Assembly: GCF_014268615.1 (NCBI RefSeq)
Contig: NZ_JABWQV010000001.1
Span: forward strand, 62,001 to 126,000
Source: Pseudomonas tehranensis
GTDB lineage: Bacteria > Pseudomonadota > Gammaproteobacteria > Pseudomonadales > Pseudomonadaceae
DNA: 64,000 bases
Direction: 5' to 3'
Part shown: positions 26,155 to 34,797 of the stretch, in pieces
Numbering within the stretch: the stretch's first letter is position 1
Layout of the letters: the number at the start of each line of letters is the position of its first letter
Translations under genes and position numbers: made by a program
Notes under the pieces: generated by a model
Database searches by the model: none
What the model was told of the DNA's origin: nothing
What the model saw: only the letters and a program-made list of their open reading frames with translations

Positions 26155-27434
26155 CTCAATACTCCTTTCCAACGGCCCTCAATGGCGGCCTGAACGCAAT
26201 CGGCGGTGCTACCAAACCAGGTCTGGATACCCATGATCGCAGGCAGGTAGTGCGCCTGTTTGGCCGAATCGACTGCCGCCACCCGTGTGCCCGTGGGAAC
26301 CACCTTGCCAATGGCCGAGCAGGTATCGGTCATCAGGTGCCCACCGGCCTGTTCGATGATGCGGGTGTAGCCGGCGACATCGGCCAGTTGTTTGATCGAC
26401 GCCGCCGTAAATATCCAGAGCTCGGTATTCGGACTCAGGCGTTGGCCTTCCAGCAATTGGCAGACCTCCCAGAGTTGTTCGAGGCTGTAGTGCGGGCAAC
26501 CGAGCATCACGAAGTCAATCTCGTCATCACGCGCGGTGATATTGACTTGCTCATAGGCCCAGCGCCGCTCGGCCTCGCCGAAGCGCATTGTGGCCAGGGG
26601 CGGGGACGCGCCAAACGCCTGCTCGCGGGTTTGGGCTTCAGGTGTCACCCCAACCAGGTGATACATTTCCACCCCGCCACTGGATGCCGCCGCCGCTCCG
26701 AAATGCTTGAGGCGAGCCAGGTTGGGCTGGTGACTCAAGCCCTGGATGACCGGGATGCGGTCCTGCACCTGTTCACCGACCCAGTAGCCGAGCAATCCCC
26801 AGTCAGCCGTGGTACTGACGTCTATGTCCAGCTGGATCAGGTGAGTGCCGCGACGGTTCTGCTCGATGTGCAGGCCCCAATAGGGGATCTTGCCGGTCAG
26901 CATCGCCGCGCCCGTGCTTTCCCGGCCTTCGGCATTGGTGCGGGCGCCGAGTACCGAGTTGATATAGATCACCGCAGAGGATTCCATCCATGCGCAGTGT
27001 TCGCCCTTTACCGGCACGTTGCCGACCTGATAGGGCGTACAGGTATTCAAGGGTTGGACCCCCAGACCACTGCTGTAGGCCTGTCCTGTTTCATAGATGC
27101 GGACCACGTCTTGCGAGACGCCTTGGCGTACAGCGTGCCGGGGGTCGATGCCTTGCTGCAGGTGGCTGCTCGAGACCTTGACCGGAGGAATCTTGACCCA
27201 CTCGGCGCTGTCGAGGTTGAACTCGCTGAACACTGCATCCATACCGCCATTTTGATCTGCGTACTGACGCAGAAAGGGCGTGGTGGCGCCGATGGTACCG
27301 GCCACATTTCGCGTATCCACCAGACATTCCGCATCCAGGGCTGCGCCATAGCGCACCAGTAAATCCATGGCTTTTTGCACCGCCGGACCTTGATCGCCAG
27401 CGAGCATGGCTTTTTCGTCGTCGCGCAACTTCAT
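26151..27434 (-). CDS. Aconitase X large (catalytic) subunit, DUF521
   Basis: 427 residues, aconitase X catalytic domain (DUF521). It begins MKLRDDEKAMLAGDQGPAVQKA as family members do and keeps NTCTPYQVGN near 130, VMLGCPHYSLEQL near 310 and TDTCSAIG near 375, the cysteine-bearing segments expected to hold the Fe-S cluster. Characterised AcnX proteins are cis-3-hydroxy-L-proline dehydratases in bacteria and mevalonate-5-phosphate dehydratases in archaea. No proline-pathway reductase is adjacent, so the substrate here is open. Four-base overlaps on both sides tie it to the IlvD-like enzyme and the small subunit. Confidence 0.92.
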   Translation of the reverse strand: MKLRDDEKAMLAGDQGPAVQKAMDLLVRYGAALDAECLVDTRNVAGTIGATTPFLRQYADQNGGMDAVFSEFNLDSAEWVKIPPVKVSSSHLQQGIDPRHAVRQGVSQDVVRIYETGQAYSSGLGVQPLNTCTPYQVGNVPVKGEHCAWMESSAVIYINSVLGARTNAEGRESTGAAMLTGKIPYWGLHIEQNRRGTHLIQLDIDVSTTADWGLLGYWVGEQVQDRIPVIQGLSHQPNLARLKHFGAAAASSGGVEMYHLVGVTPEAQTREQAFGASPPLATMRFGEAERRWAYEQVNITARDDEIDFVMLGCPHYSLEQLWEVCQLLEGQRLSPNTELWIFTAASIKQLADVAGYTRIIEQAGGHLMTDTCSAIGKVVPTGTRVAAVDSAKQAHYLPAIMGIQTWFGSTADCVQAAIEGRWKGVLR

Positions 27435-29143
27435 TGCGGTTTCTCCCCAGGAGGGGTGATGTCCAGGGGCTTTATCAACACCGCACCGTGTTCCATGGAG
27501 GACACATTGTGGCGATATATATCCAGCCAGCCACCACCGAACTGGGAGGGTGCAGGCAGCCAGCGGGCGCGTCTGGCGTGCATTTGGGTTTCGCTGATAT
27601 CGGCGTCAAGGGTGTTGAGATCCAGGTCGATATCGATGATATCGCCGTCCTCCACCAGTGCGAGGGGGCCACCGACGGCTGCTTCGGGAGCCACCTCAGC
27701 CACGACCAAACCTTTGCACACCAGCCCCGAAAGGTGACCGTCGGTCAGCATTGCCACGTGGTCACCCAGCCCGGCCCCGTCAATGGCGAACACGACCTTC
27801 GAGGCACCGCCGCCCATGGCCGGACCGCCCTGTACACCGGCACCACGCATGACCACGACATGACCGGGCTGAATGCGTCCGTCCTGCAATGCCTGGATGG
27901 CATCGGCGGAGCGCTCGAAGCAGATCGCGGGGCCCTTGAACCGGCGTGGCTTGTGTGGGTCGATGCCGTATTTGACGATGCCAGCCTGCGGCGCAATGTT
28001 GCCGCGCAGCATCACGATGGCCGGTTGGGTGGCAAAGGGGGTGTGCAACGGGCGGATCACCTCGTCGTCACTGACGGTTACCCCCACCAGGTTTTGCGTG
28101 AGGGTTTTGCCGGTCACGGTCAGCACGTCACCGTGCAGCAACGGCTCAAGGCGCTTGAGCAGCCCGCGGCCACCACCTGCCGCTTCCATTTGCTCAATGC
28201 TGTGTTCGCCCACGGGTCGTACGCCGACCAGCACCGGTATCTTTTTCCCCAGTTCCCTGAAGAGTTGGTACACGTCTACGTCAATGCCACCTTCAGCCGC
28301 CACCGCCTGCATATGTTTGATGGTGTTGACCGAGCCTCCCGCGGCGAGAATGGTCGCAACGGCGTTGGCAAACGCAGCAGGAGTCAGGATGTCGCGAGGC
28401 TTCAGATCCTCCTCGATCATTTCCACGATGCGCTTGCCTGCCTGGTGAACGAAATCGAACATCTGCGGGCTATTAGCTGCAATGGGGGAACTGCCGGGCA
28501 AGGCCATGCCCAAGGCTTCACATACCAGGTGCATGGAGTTGGCCGTGCCCATGCCCGAACAGACCCCGGGCCCCTTGATGGCATTGCGTGCCATGCCGGC
28601 CAGTTCCTCGACCGGCAGTTTGCCGGTGACCACGTGCATGGAGCTGATGAAGACATCTTCGATATCGACGTGCTGGCCTTTATATTCGCCGCTTGGCTGA
28701 TACCCGCACACTACGATCAGCGTCGGGATGTTCAATCGGGCGGCAGCCATCAATTGGCCGGGTACCGTTTTGTCGCAAGAGGCCAGGCAGATCATGCCGT
28801 CGAGCTGAGCACCTTCGACCGCTACTTCAATATCATTGGTGATGAGGTCTCGGGCGGCGAGCATATAGGCTCCTCCCGCACCGGCACCGGTGATGAAATC
28901 ACTGGGCGCGGCTGTACGAATTTCGAAGGGCAGCGCACCGGCATCGCGTACCGATTGCTTGAGGGTGGCAGCGATGCCGTCCAGATGACTGAAGCAGATC
29001 GCCAGGTTCGACGACGAATTCACGATGGCGATTTTCGGTTTTTCCAGCTCGCTCTCCTCAATTCCCAAGGCGCGCCACTGGGCGGCACGCACAGCCCACA
29101 AGTAGGATCCGTAGGGGAAATTACTGCGTAGCTTCTTGGGCAT
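27431..29143 (-). CDS. IlvD/Edd-family dehydratase, first gene of the AcnX operon
   Basis: 570 residues. The three Fe-S cysteines of the family are visible at about Cys50 (NLAICFSHLD), Cys123 (ASCDKTVPG, with the Mg-site Lys in CDK) and Cys195 (GPGVCSGMGTANSM). The family removes water from 2,3-dihydroxy acids: dihydroxy-acid dehydratase IlvD, phosphogluconate dehydratase Edd, or sugar-acid dehydratases. Context is catabolic, so a sugar-acid or other dihydroxy-acid dehydratase is more likely than branched-chain biosynthesis. Its stop overlaps the AcnX start by four bases, so two different dehydratases are translated together. GGAG precedes the ATG at 29143. Confidence 0.9.
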   Translation of the reverse strand: MPKKLRSNFPYGSYLWAVRAAQWRALGIEESELEKPKIAIVNSSSNLAICFSHLDGIAATLKQSVRDAGALPFEIRTAAPSDFITGAGAGGAYMLAARDLITNDIEVAVEGAQLDGMICLASCDKTVPGQLMAAARLNIPTLIVVCGYQPSGEYKGQHVDIEDVFISSMHVVTGKLPVEELAGMARNAIKGPGVCSGMGTANSMHLVCEALGMALPGSSPIAANSPQMFDFVHQAGKRIVEMIEEDLKPRDILTPAAFANAVATILAAGGSVNTIKHMQAVAAEGGIDVDVYQLFRELGKKIPVLVGVRPVGEHSIEQMEAAGGGRGLLKRLEPLLHGDVLTVTGKTLTQNLVGVTVSDDEVIRPLHTPFATQPAIVMLRGNIAPQAGIVKYGIDPHKPRRFKGPAICFERSADAIQALQDGRIQPGHVVVMRGAGVQGGPAMGGGASKVVFAIDGAGLGDHVAMLTDGHLSGLVCKGLVVAEVAPEAAVGGPLALVEDGDIIDIDLDLNTLDADISETQMHARRARWLPAPSQFGGGWLDIYRHNVSSMEHGAVLIKPLDITPPGEKPQ

Positions 29144-29154
29144 GATTCGCTCCG

Positions 29155-29165
29155 TTGTTTTTATT
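29155..29165 (-). promoter_or_regulatory. Crc/Hfq-type CA motif before the IlvD/Edd dehydratase
   Basis: The minus strand reads AATAAAAACAA, containing AATAAAAA and AAAAACAA, directly joined to the GGAG ribosome site of the dehydratase. This places possible Hfq/Crc repression at the head of the operon. Confidence 0.55.
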
Positions 29166-29178
29166 AGAGGTCGATTCG

Positions 29179-29225
29179 GTTAATTACCTTAACGATCTTG
29201 TACCGAGTCTAGGCTTCGACCTAGA
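29179..29225. promoter_or_regulatory. Candidate operators in the LysR / dehydratase divergent region
   Basis: Two elements are visible. A heptamer GTTAATT (29179-29185) recurs as an inverted pair after the LysR gene. A perfect 6-bp inverted repeat TCTAGG / CCTAGA with a 6-base spacer lies at 29208-29225, a size usual for LysR-type binding sites. Both lie between the divergent starts (29143 and 29266). Confidence 0.5.
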
Positions 29226-29265
29226 ATCCGAAAACCTTATTTTACTTATAGATAAAATCCAAAAT

Positions 29266-30198
29266 ATGGATATCAAGGACGTCGATCTCAACCTGCTGAA
29301 AGTCTTCGATGCGCTGCGCAAAAAGCAAAGCGTGACTCTGGCCGGTGATCTCATGGGGCTCAGTCAGCCGGCCATGAGCTTCGCGTTGTCCAAGTTACGC
29401 ACGCTGTTCGATGACCCATTGTTCATTCGCACTTCACGTGGCATGCAACCTACGGCGAGGGCCCTGCAGATCACCGAGCCGGTGCAACGGATCCTGGAGA
29501 TGGTCAGCAGCGAGGTGTTGCCATCCACCGGGTTCGTTGCCGAACACTCCGAGCGCCAACTGGTGCTGTGCATGTCGGATATCGGTGAGATGGTGTTTCT
29601 GCCCAGATTGATGCGAATGCTCGACAGTAAAGCGCCGCATTTAAAAATTCGGACCCTGGCGTTGTCCTCGGAGCAGTTGGAGGAGGGGCTGGATGCCGGC
29701 GAGGTGGACGCGGCAATCGGTTATTTTCCGCGCTTGCTCAATACCTCGATCCGGCATCGTGCGTTGTATCGCCATTCGTTTGTCTGCATCGTTCGTCGCG
29801 ATCATCCGACCATCGGTGACAGCATGAGCGCCGAGCAATACCAGAGCGCATTGCATGTCGCGGTCCAGCCTGACGGGCGTGGAATGAGCGGACTGGATCG
29901 TGAACTGGCAAGCCACGGCATCACCCGTCGGGTGCGTTTCAGCCTGCCACGGTTCATGGGCGTGCCATTTCTGGTGGCCGAATCTGACATGATCGCCACT
30001 GTACCCTTGGCAGTCGGACGGAGGTTTGCCGACATCACCGATGTGCGCCTGGTGCCGCTGCCATGGGATATTTGCGGATACGACATACACCTTTACTGGC
30101 ATACGCGTTTCCATCATGACCCGGCCAACCGCTGGTTGCGACAATCCTTCATCGAACTGCTCGACGACTTCTCACCCACCGACCCGAAGCACATTTAG
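29266..30198 (+). CDS. LysR-family regulator divergent from the IlvD/AcnX operon
   Basis: 310 residues from ATG 29266, where MDIKDVDLNLLKVFDAL gives the normal LysR N-terminus; the frame extends to 29155 but that part overlaps the operator region. The winged helix (LSQPAMSFALSKLRTLFDDPLF) is followed by a substrate-binding-like effector domain. The HTH region and the effector-domain sequence VDAAIGYFPRL resemble the NodD/NahR/PcaQ-like LysR branch. By position it should control the dehydratase operon and perhaps the thiolase 102 bases downstream. The effector is probably the operon's substrate or an intermediate. Confidence 0.9.
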   Translation: MDIKDVDLNLLKVFDALRKKQSVTLAGDLMGLSQPAMSFALSKLRTLFDDPLFIRTSRGMQPTARALQITEPVQRILEMVSSEVLPSTGFVAEHSERQLVLCMSDIGEMVFLPRLMRMLDSKAPHLKIRTLALSSEQLEEGLDAGEVDAAIGYFPRLLNTSIRHRALYRHSFVCIVRRDHPTIGDSMSAEQYQSALHVAVQPDGRGMSGLDRELASHGITRRVRFSLPRFMGVPFLVAESDMIATVPLAVGRRFADITDVRLVPLPWDICGYDIHLYWHTRFHHDPANRWLRQSFIELLDDFSPTDPKHI

Positions 30199-30241
30199 TT
30201 AATTTGAATAATAGTTGCTTGAATTAACTAAAATGACGGGT
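30195..30241. promoter_or_regulatory. 10-bp perfect inverted repeat before the thiolase gene
   Basis: TTAGTTAATT (30195-30204, covering the LysR stop codon) and AATTAACTAA (30232-30241) form a perfect inverted pair separated by 27 bases. Their core GTTAATT also lies in the dehydratase promoter region. The pair is a candidate operator linking thiolase expression to the LysR regulator. Confidence 0.5.
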
Positions 30242-30243
30242 TA

Positions 30244-30304
30244 GGTTTTTGCTCACCTTCAAGTGCGCAAAGAGAGAGCAAAAACCATGGAACTCAGGGC
30301 ATGA
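30244..30304 (+). promoter_or_regulatory. Leader hairpin and five-codon leader frame before the thiolase
   Basis: GGTTTTTGCTC (30244-30254) pairs perfectly with GAGCAAAAACC (30276-30286), an 11-bp stem that partly covers the AGAGAGAG ribosome site. An ATG follows at once (30287) and encodes only MELRA before a TGA that overlaps the thiolase ATG (ATGA, 30301-30304). This resembles a leader-peptide or ribosome-site-masking control; function is inferred. Confidence 0.45.
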
Positions 30305-31542
30305 GCAGTGCAGGGCAATATTCCGCCTTTGTCGATGTGGCCATTTTCGATGCGGTGCGCACCCCCTGGGTTGATCTTGGAGGAGCCTTGGCTCAGGTTT
30401 CGCCTATCGATCTTGGGATCAAGGTCGGTCGGGAGGTGCTGGCCCGGGCCGGCATCGATCCTCTGGCCGTAGACAGCGTGCTGGCCGGCTCCATGGCCCA
30501 AGCCAGCTTTGATGCCTATTTATTGCCGCGGCACATCGGGTTGTACAGCGGCGTGGCGCAAACGGTTCCTGCGCTGGGGGTGCAGCGCATCTGCGCCACC
30601 GGCTTTGAACTGTTGCGCCAGGCTGCTGAACAGTTGCGTGATGGCGTTCAATTAGCCTTATGCGTGGCCAGTGAATCGATGTCACGCAATCCGATTGCCG
30701 CCTACACACACCGGGATGGCTTTCGTCTCGGTGGCGGGGTGCAATTCAAGGATTTTCTCTGGGAAGCCCTGTACGACCCGGCCCCCGGGTTGGATATGAT
30801 CGCCACCGCCGACAACCTGGCGCGACGCTATGATCTGTGTCGTGAGGCGGTGGACCGCTATGCTTGCGACAGTCATCAGCGAGCCTTGCAGGCACAGCGC
30901 GAAGGCGCCTGGTGTGAGGAGATCGTACCCATCGATAACCAGGTGTTCGAACTGGAAGGCTATCAGCCAAGGGGCATCAAGCTGCCGCGTCGCACCAGTA
31001 TCGTCACCCAGGACAGCCATCCACGACCCACTGACTTCTCGGCGCTGTCGCGCCTGCGGGCGTTACATGTGGGTGGCGTACAAACCGCCGGTAACAGCTG
31101 CGCGGTCGTCGATGGCGCAGCGGCGGCCTTGGTAGGACGGGGCTCAGCCTGCACGCGTAGGCCCCTGGCTCGCTTGCTGGCCAGCGCGGTGGTCGGGGTG
31201 GCGCCTGAGTTCATGGGTATCGGCCCGGCACCCGCGATTCGTCTGTTGCTGCAACGCAGTGGATTGAGTCTTGATGACATTGGTCGTTTCGAGATCAACG
31301 AAGCCCAGGCGGCGCAGGTACTGGCGGTCGCGCAGGAGTTGGAACTGGATCAGACCCGGCTCAACGTCCAGGGTGGCTCCTTGGCCGTCGGGCATCCACT
31401 GGCTGCTACCGGCTTGCGGTTGGTCATGACCCTGGCCAGGCAGTTGCGTCAGCACAATCTGCGTTACGGGATAGCCGCAGCATGTGTCGGCGGTGGCCAG
31501 GGCATGGCGCTGTTGATCGAGAATCCGACCTATCACAGCTGA
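30301..31542 (+). CDS. Thiolase (acyl-CoA acetyltransferase family)
   Basis: 413 residues. The catalytic triad of thiolases is present: nucleophilic Cys98 (QRICATGFEL), His364 in GGSLAVGHPLAATG and Cys395 in AACVGGGQG. The opening FDAVRTPWVDLGG is also typical. It should cleave a 3-oxoacyl-CoA to acetyl-CoA plus a shortened acyl-CoA in a degradative setting. It follows the LysR gene and may be the last step of the dehydratase pathway, or process acetoacetyl-CoA; this link is inference. No CoA ligase or transferase is close by. Confidence 0.9.
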   Translation: MSSAGQYSAFVDVAIFDAVRTPWVDLGGALAQVSPIDLGIKVGREVLARAGIDPLAVDSVLAGSMAQASFDAYLLPRHIGLYSGVAQTVPALGVQRICATGFELLRQAAEQLRDGVQLALCVASESMSRNPIAAYTHRDGFRLGGGVQFKDFLWEALYDPAPGLDMIATADNLARRYDLCREAVDRYACDSHQRALQAQREGAWCEEIVPIDNQVFELEGYQPRGIKLPRRTSIVTQDSHPRPTDFSALSRLRALHVGGVQTAGNSCAVVDGAAAALVGRGSACTRRPLARLLASAVVGVAPEFMGIGPAPAIRLLLQRSGLSLDDIGRFEINEAQAAQVLAVAQELELDQTRLNVQGGSLAVGHPLAATGLRLVMTLARQLRQHNLRYGIAAACVGGGQGMALLIENPTYHS

Positions 31543-31548
31543 GTTGCT

Positions 31549-31578
31549 GCCCGCCCTGAGTGGGGGGCGGGCCGTTTT
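31549..31578 (+). terminator. Terminator after the thiolase gene
   Basis: GCCCGCCC (31549-31556) pairs with GGGCGGGC (31565-31572) around an 8-base loop and is followed after CG by TTTT (31575-31578). It fits a rho-independent terminator just after the thiolase stop. Confidence 0.75.
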
Positions 31579-31682
31579 ATACTCTGACGAGGTGACTGAT
31601 GTTGGCTGATGTCGTGGATGCACGGGCTGCCCTGGCGTTTATCTGAGGGGCGAGGGCGGGGTGTTCGCACGAGCGCGGGTAC

Positions 31683-33077
31683 TCAAAGCCGGGCAGGGGC
31701 ATCCAACCGCTCCGGCCAAGACAACTCAAACAGCAGGCCCGGCTCGGCTCGCTTTGCAGACAGCATCCAACCATGGGCCCGTGCAATTTCCTGGCAGATC
31801 GTCAGGCCAAGTCCTGCGCCATGGTCACGGCGATGCGGCCCGCGCCAGAAGCGCGTGAACAAGTGCGGCAATTGCTCGCGATCAACGCCCGGCCCCCAAT
31901 CGCGCACCCTGAGAGCATCCGCACTGACGTGCATCCTGACCTCTGTACCTCGGGGGGCGTGTTGAATGGCATTTTCCAGCAGATTCTTGAGCAACGTGAA
32001 GAGTGCACTTCGATCGGCCTGCCATTGGCCGCCGGCAGGCGTCTCGTCAACCAGAACAAGACGTACGTCGACGGCCTCGGCCATGCGCTGCAGATAGCCG
32101 CAGGCTTCCTTGGCTATACCGGCGATTTCCACCGTGGCAAAACTGTAATTCTGAACCTCACTGGCTTCGGTCAGGAGCAGCAGTTGCTGGACTTGCCGTG
32201 TCATATGCGCCACGTCATTGAGCAGGGCGGTGCGAGCGTGATGGTCTTGCATCAGTTCGATTTGCGAGCGAATCAACGCCAGCGGTGTTTTCAGCTCGTG
32301 CGCTGCGGTTGCAAGGAACTCCTGCTGGACACGATAACCTTGCTCCAGGCGCGCAAGCGCCTGGTTGAAGCTGGTGACCAGCGGCTCGACCTCGGACGGC
32401 ACGGTTTTTACCTGCAACCGTGAGTGCAGGGAACGAGGGGAGATGGCGGCCGCTGACTCCGACACTTCACGCAAGGGTTTGAGGGTGTAGCCCAACGTGA
32501 AATAAGCGCAGGCGCCGAAGACGAACAGCAGCACCAGGCTGAACAGCGCGATCCCGGCCCCCATGAATGGCCAGGCAAACCCCCCATGGAGCAAATCCAT
32601 GAGCCTCTCGCTGGCGGAAAATTGCAAATACCAGGTCTTGCCTTGATGCTCGACAGCCGCGGTGGCGGCGTACATGACGATGCCTTCCCGCTCGAACTTG
32701 AATCTCGACTGTTGCGATGGGGGATTCGTTGTCACTGAAGACCAAAACGTCGCGTCGGTGGAGGTCAGGGCCACATTGCCCGTTGAATCCAGCACGCGGT
32801 AGCCGATTTCCCGCCCCAGACTATCGAAGGTCCAGACTCGGTCACCCTCACTGCTGTCGAATCCGAGGGGCCGGCCAGTGGCATCGAACTGGACCTTGCC
32901 GGCCAGGTCATGGGTGCGCTCGGCGACGTCGGTGGTCAACAAGATATCGCTCTTTGACGTGATGAGCGCGAGCACCCCCAATGCAATCAGCAGAATGCTC
33001 AACCCCACGCCGACCACGTAGGCGAGCAGCACCTTGAAGCTGATGCTATTGCGCCAGGTCTTCTTGACGAAGGGCAT
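31683..33077 (-). CDS. Sensor histidine kinase of the MipA locus
   Basis: 464 residues from ATG 33077 (AGAGG upstream). Two membrane segments near 15-40 and 165-195 enclose a periplasmic sensor region; a HAMP-like linker, the phospho-acceptor box ATAAHELKTPLALIRSQ, the N box LLKNLLENAIQHAP and the G boxes DWGPGVD and GAGLGLTIC follow. It overlaps the 3' end of the response-regulator gene by 32 bases, and the order is mipA, regulator, kinase. It likely senses an envelope or metal/peptide stress signal; the exact signal is not visible. Confidence 0.9.
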   Translation of the reverse strand: MPFVKKTWRNSISFKVLLAYVVGVGLSILLIALGVLALITSKSDILLTTDVAERTHDLAGKVQFDATGRPLGFDSSEGDRVWTFDSLGREIGYRVLDSTGNVALTSTDATFWSSVTTNPPSQQSRFKFEREGIVMYAATAAVEHQGKTWYLQFSASERLMDLLHGGFAWPFMGAGIALFSLVLLFVFGACAYFTLGYTLKPLREVSESAAAISPRSLHSRLQVKTVPSEVEPLVTSFNQALARLEQGYRVQQEFLATAAHELKTPLALIRSQIELMQDHHARTALLNDVAHMTRQVQQLLLLTEASEVQNYSFATVEIAGIAKEACGYLQRMAEAVDVRLVLVDETPAGGQWQADRSALFTLLKNLLENAIQHAPRGTEVRMHVSADALRVRDWGPGVDREQLPHLFTRFWRGPHRRDHGAGLGLTICQEIARAHGWMLSAKRAEPGLLFELSWPERLDAPARL

Positions 33078-33732
33078 AACCGAGACCTCTGAGGTTGATG
33101 ATTCGTTGGCGGGAGCCGATGGCAAGCAGCTTGCGGCGGATCCGGTGAAGGGCCACATCCAGTGCGTTAGGCGTCACGGCTTCGCTCAAGCCCCAGCCTG
33201 CCGCTTCTATCGCGGTGCGACGCACGATTTCCCCTGGCTTTCGCAACAGCAACAGCATGATCTGCATTTCCGCAGGCGCCAGAGGAATGCTTTGGCCTGC
33301 ACAGCTCATGACGCCGGTATCGGGTTGCAGGCTCAGGTCACCATGACTCGGCGCGAGTGGACGACAGTCCACGGGACGCCTTAGCAACGCCCGCACGCGC
33401 GCGACCATCTCATCCATGGCGAACGGCTTGGGCAGATAGTCATCTGCTCCAGCATCCAGGCCTGCGACACGGTCATGCAGTGCGTCGCGCGCCGTGAGGA
33501 CAAGGCAGGGCACGCCAAGCCCGGCGTTGCGCAAGCGCTGCAACAAGACGAGCCCGTCGCCGTCCGGCAAGCCGCGATCAAGGATCAGCGCCTGGTAGGG
33601 GACCCGCCCGATAGCCGCCCACGCACCATCAATGCGATTGACCACATCGACGGCGATGCCGGCGCTCGCCAGGCCTTTGCACACCAGATGCGCCAGTCGT
33701 TCGTGGTCTTCGACCAGCAGAATACGACTCAT
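33046..33732 (-). CDS. OmpR-family response regulator of the MipA locus
   Basis: 228 residues. A receiver domain with the acidic pocket (LLVEDHE), the phosphorylated Asp51 (ALILDRGLPDGDG) and Lys in YLPKPFAMDE is joined to a C-terminal winged helix (TPNALDVALHRIRRKL). The protein resembles the QseB/PmrA group. Its ATG shares one base with the stop of mipA (TGATG), so the two are translationally coupled. It probably activates mipA and perhaps the divergent RND pump genes. Confidence 0.92.
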   Translation of the reverse strand: MSRILLVEDHERLAHLVCKGLASAGIAVDVVNRIDGAWAAIGRVPYQALILDRGLPDGDGLVLLQRLRNAGLGVPCLVLTARDALHDRVAGLDAGADDYLPKPFAMDEMVARVRALLRRPVDCRPLAPSHGDLSLQPDTGVMSCAGQSIPLAPAEMQIMLLLLRKPGEIVRRTAIEAAGWGLSEAVTPNALDVALHRIRRKLLAIGSRQRIINLRGLGYALRQEDLAQ

Positions 33733-34553
33733 CAGAAGCGGTACAGGTAGCCGAAGAGCACGCTGTTTTCGGTAGAACGGTCTACCAGCGGGCTGTCCTT
33801 GATCTCATCGGTGAGGCTCGTGGCCTTGACGTCAAGGAATACGGAATGATGGTCATCGAACATATAGTTTCCACGAACGCCCAGTTCGGTATTGAGGCCG
33901 GATTTTCCATCATAGGCTGCTCGATCAATGCGAGCTTCACTTTCGCGAACGCCAAAATAGTAATCTACGTACTTTTGGTCCTGCCATATCGCCGCCATTC
34001 GCGGCGTGAGGGTGAGGTGCTCACCCCATTGCCAGGATCTCTCAAGACCCAGGGTAAAGCGCTGGCCCTTGCTGTTGCCCGATACGTCCGCCAGCCACCG
34101 GGCGCTGACATCGGCCAGAGGGTTGCGCCATTGCACCTTGGCGCCCGCCCAGAAGCCACCTTTACGGTCACTCATGCCATCCAGGAAACGGGCATCGTCG
34201 TCGTCATACCCACTGAAGTCGTATTCACCGACGATGCTCAGATCCAGTTGCTGGGAGTCGTTGATAGTGAAACCCGGCAGCTTGATCTCGGCGGTAGGGC
34301 CGAATACGCGCACGTAGTCATTTTCAAAGTAGATCAACGGTATGACCTGACTTTCACGGTCGACGCCCTTGTACGGCGGCTGGCTGCTGACCGCCCCCAT
34401 GCCGAGGCCCCAGGATGAAGAGGGCTCGGCGTTTGCCGACTCAGCGGCGAGTGTGGCCATGGATGAGCACAGACCGAGCACCAAGGCTGACGAGGTGGCG
34501 GTCAGCCGGGCTGCACTTGGAGCTTTAGAGGTAGGCAGGGGCGTGCAATGCAT
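33732..34553 (-). CDS. MipA/OmpV-family outer-membrane protein
   Basis: 273 residues. Signal peptide to about residue 37, then the MipA/OmpV opening WGLGMGAVSSQPPYKGVD, repeated beta strands and a terminal F (LYRF) for barrel assembly. Family members include the MltA-interacting scaffold MipA and the porin-like OmpV. In several bacteria such proteins are induced by envelope stress under a neighbouring two-component system, as is the gene order here. TGGAGAA precedes the ATG at 34553. Confidence 0.9.
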   Translation of the reverse strand: MHCTPLPTSKAPSAARLTATSSALVLGLCSSMATLAAESANAEPSSSWGLGMGAVSSQPPYKGVDRESQVIPLIYFENDYVRVFGPTAEIKLPGFTINDSQQLDLSIVGEYDFSGYDDDDARFLDGMSDRKGGFWAGAKVQWRNPLADVSARWLADVSGNSKGQRFTLGLERSWQWGEHLTLTPRMAAIWQDQKYVDYYFGVRESEARIDRAAYDGKSGLNTELGVRGNYMFDDHHSVFLDVKATSLTDEIKDSPLVDRSTENSVLFGYLYRF

Positions 34554-34797
34554 GGGGTTCTCCAGATCAATAGGATGAAAACGACCCTATCGTCGAAAAG
34601 TTCTTCTTACTGGACACTTACCCATCAACCGACACCGATTCTCTGGCTGGTAAGCATCGCGAAAGATTCCCTATCCGATAGTGGGCACCCGAGGCAACCA
34701 CGCCAAATGGGAGTGTGACGCGTCAGCGCCCGACGCGCCGACCAGCACCCCGCGAGCGTTGCGATCACGCGATACCTTGCGCAGGAATTCGATCTCC
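34554..34797. promoter_or_regulatory. Divergent promoter region, mipA / RND efflux
   Basis: 244 bases between the divergent mipA and RND adaptor starts. A short perfect palindrome with one central base, CTATCCGATAG (34671-34681), is visible and might be an operator. Promoter boxes could not be placed. Confidence 0.4.

Noticed and set aside
26145-27362. 405-codon open frame antisense to the AcnX large subunit
   Set aside because: Shadow frame of a conserved gene, without a ribosome site or domain.
26151-27434. AcnX as mevalonate-5-phosphate dehydratase linked to mvaA
   Set aside because: That role is known from archaea; the gene sits about 12 kb from mvaA in a different operon with carboxylate carriers and no mevalonate kinase is present.
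27434-29131. 565-codon open frame antisense to the IlvD/Edd dehydratase gene
   Set aside because: It lies wholly opposite a well-supported gene; its product has no recognisable domain and the length is explained by GC-rich codon bias in the antisense frame.
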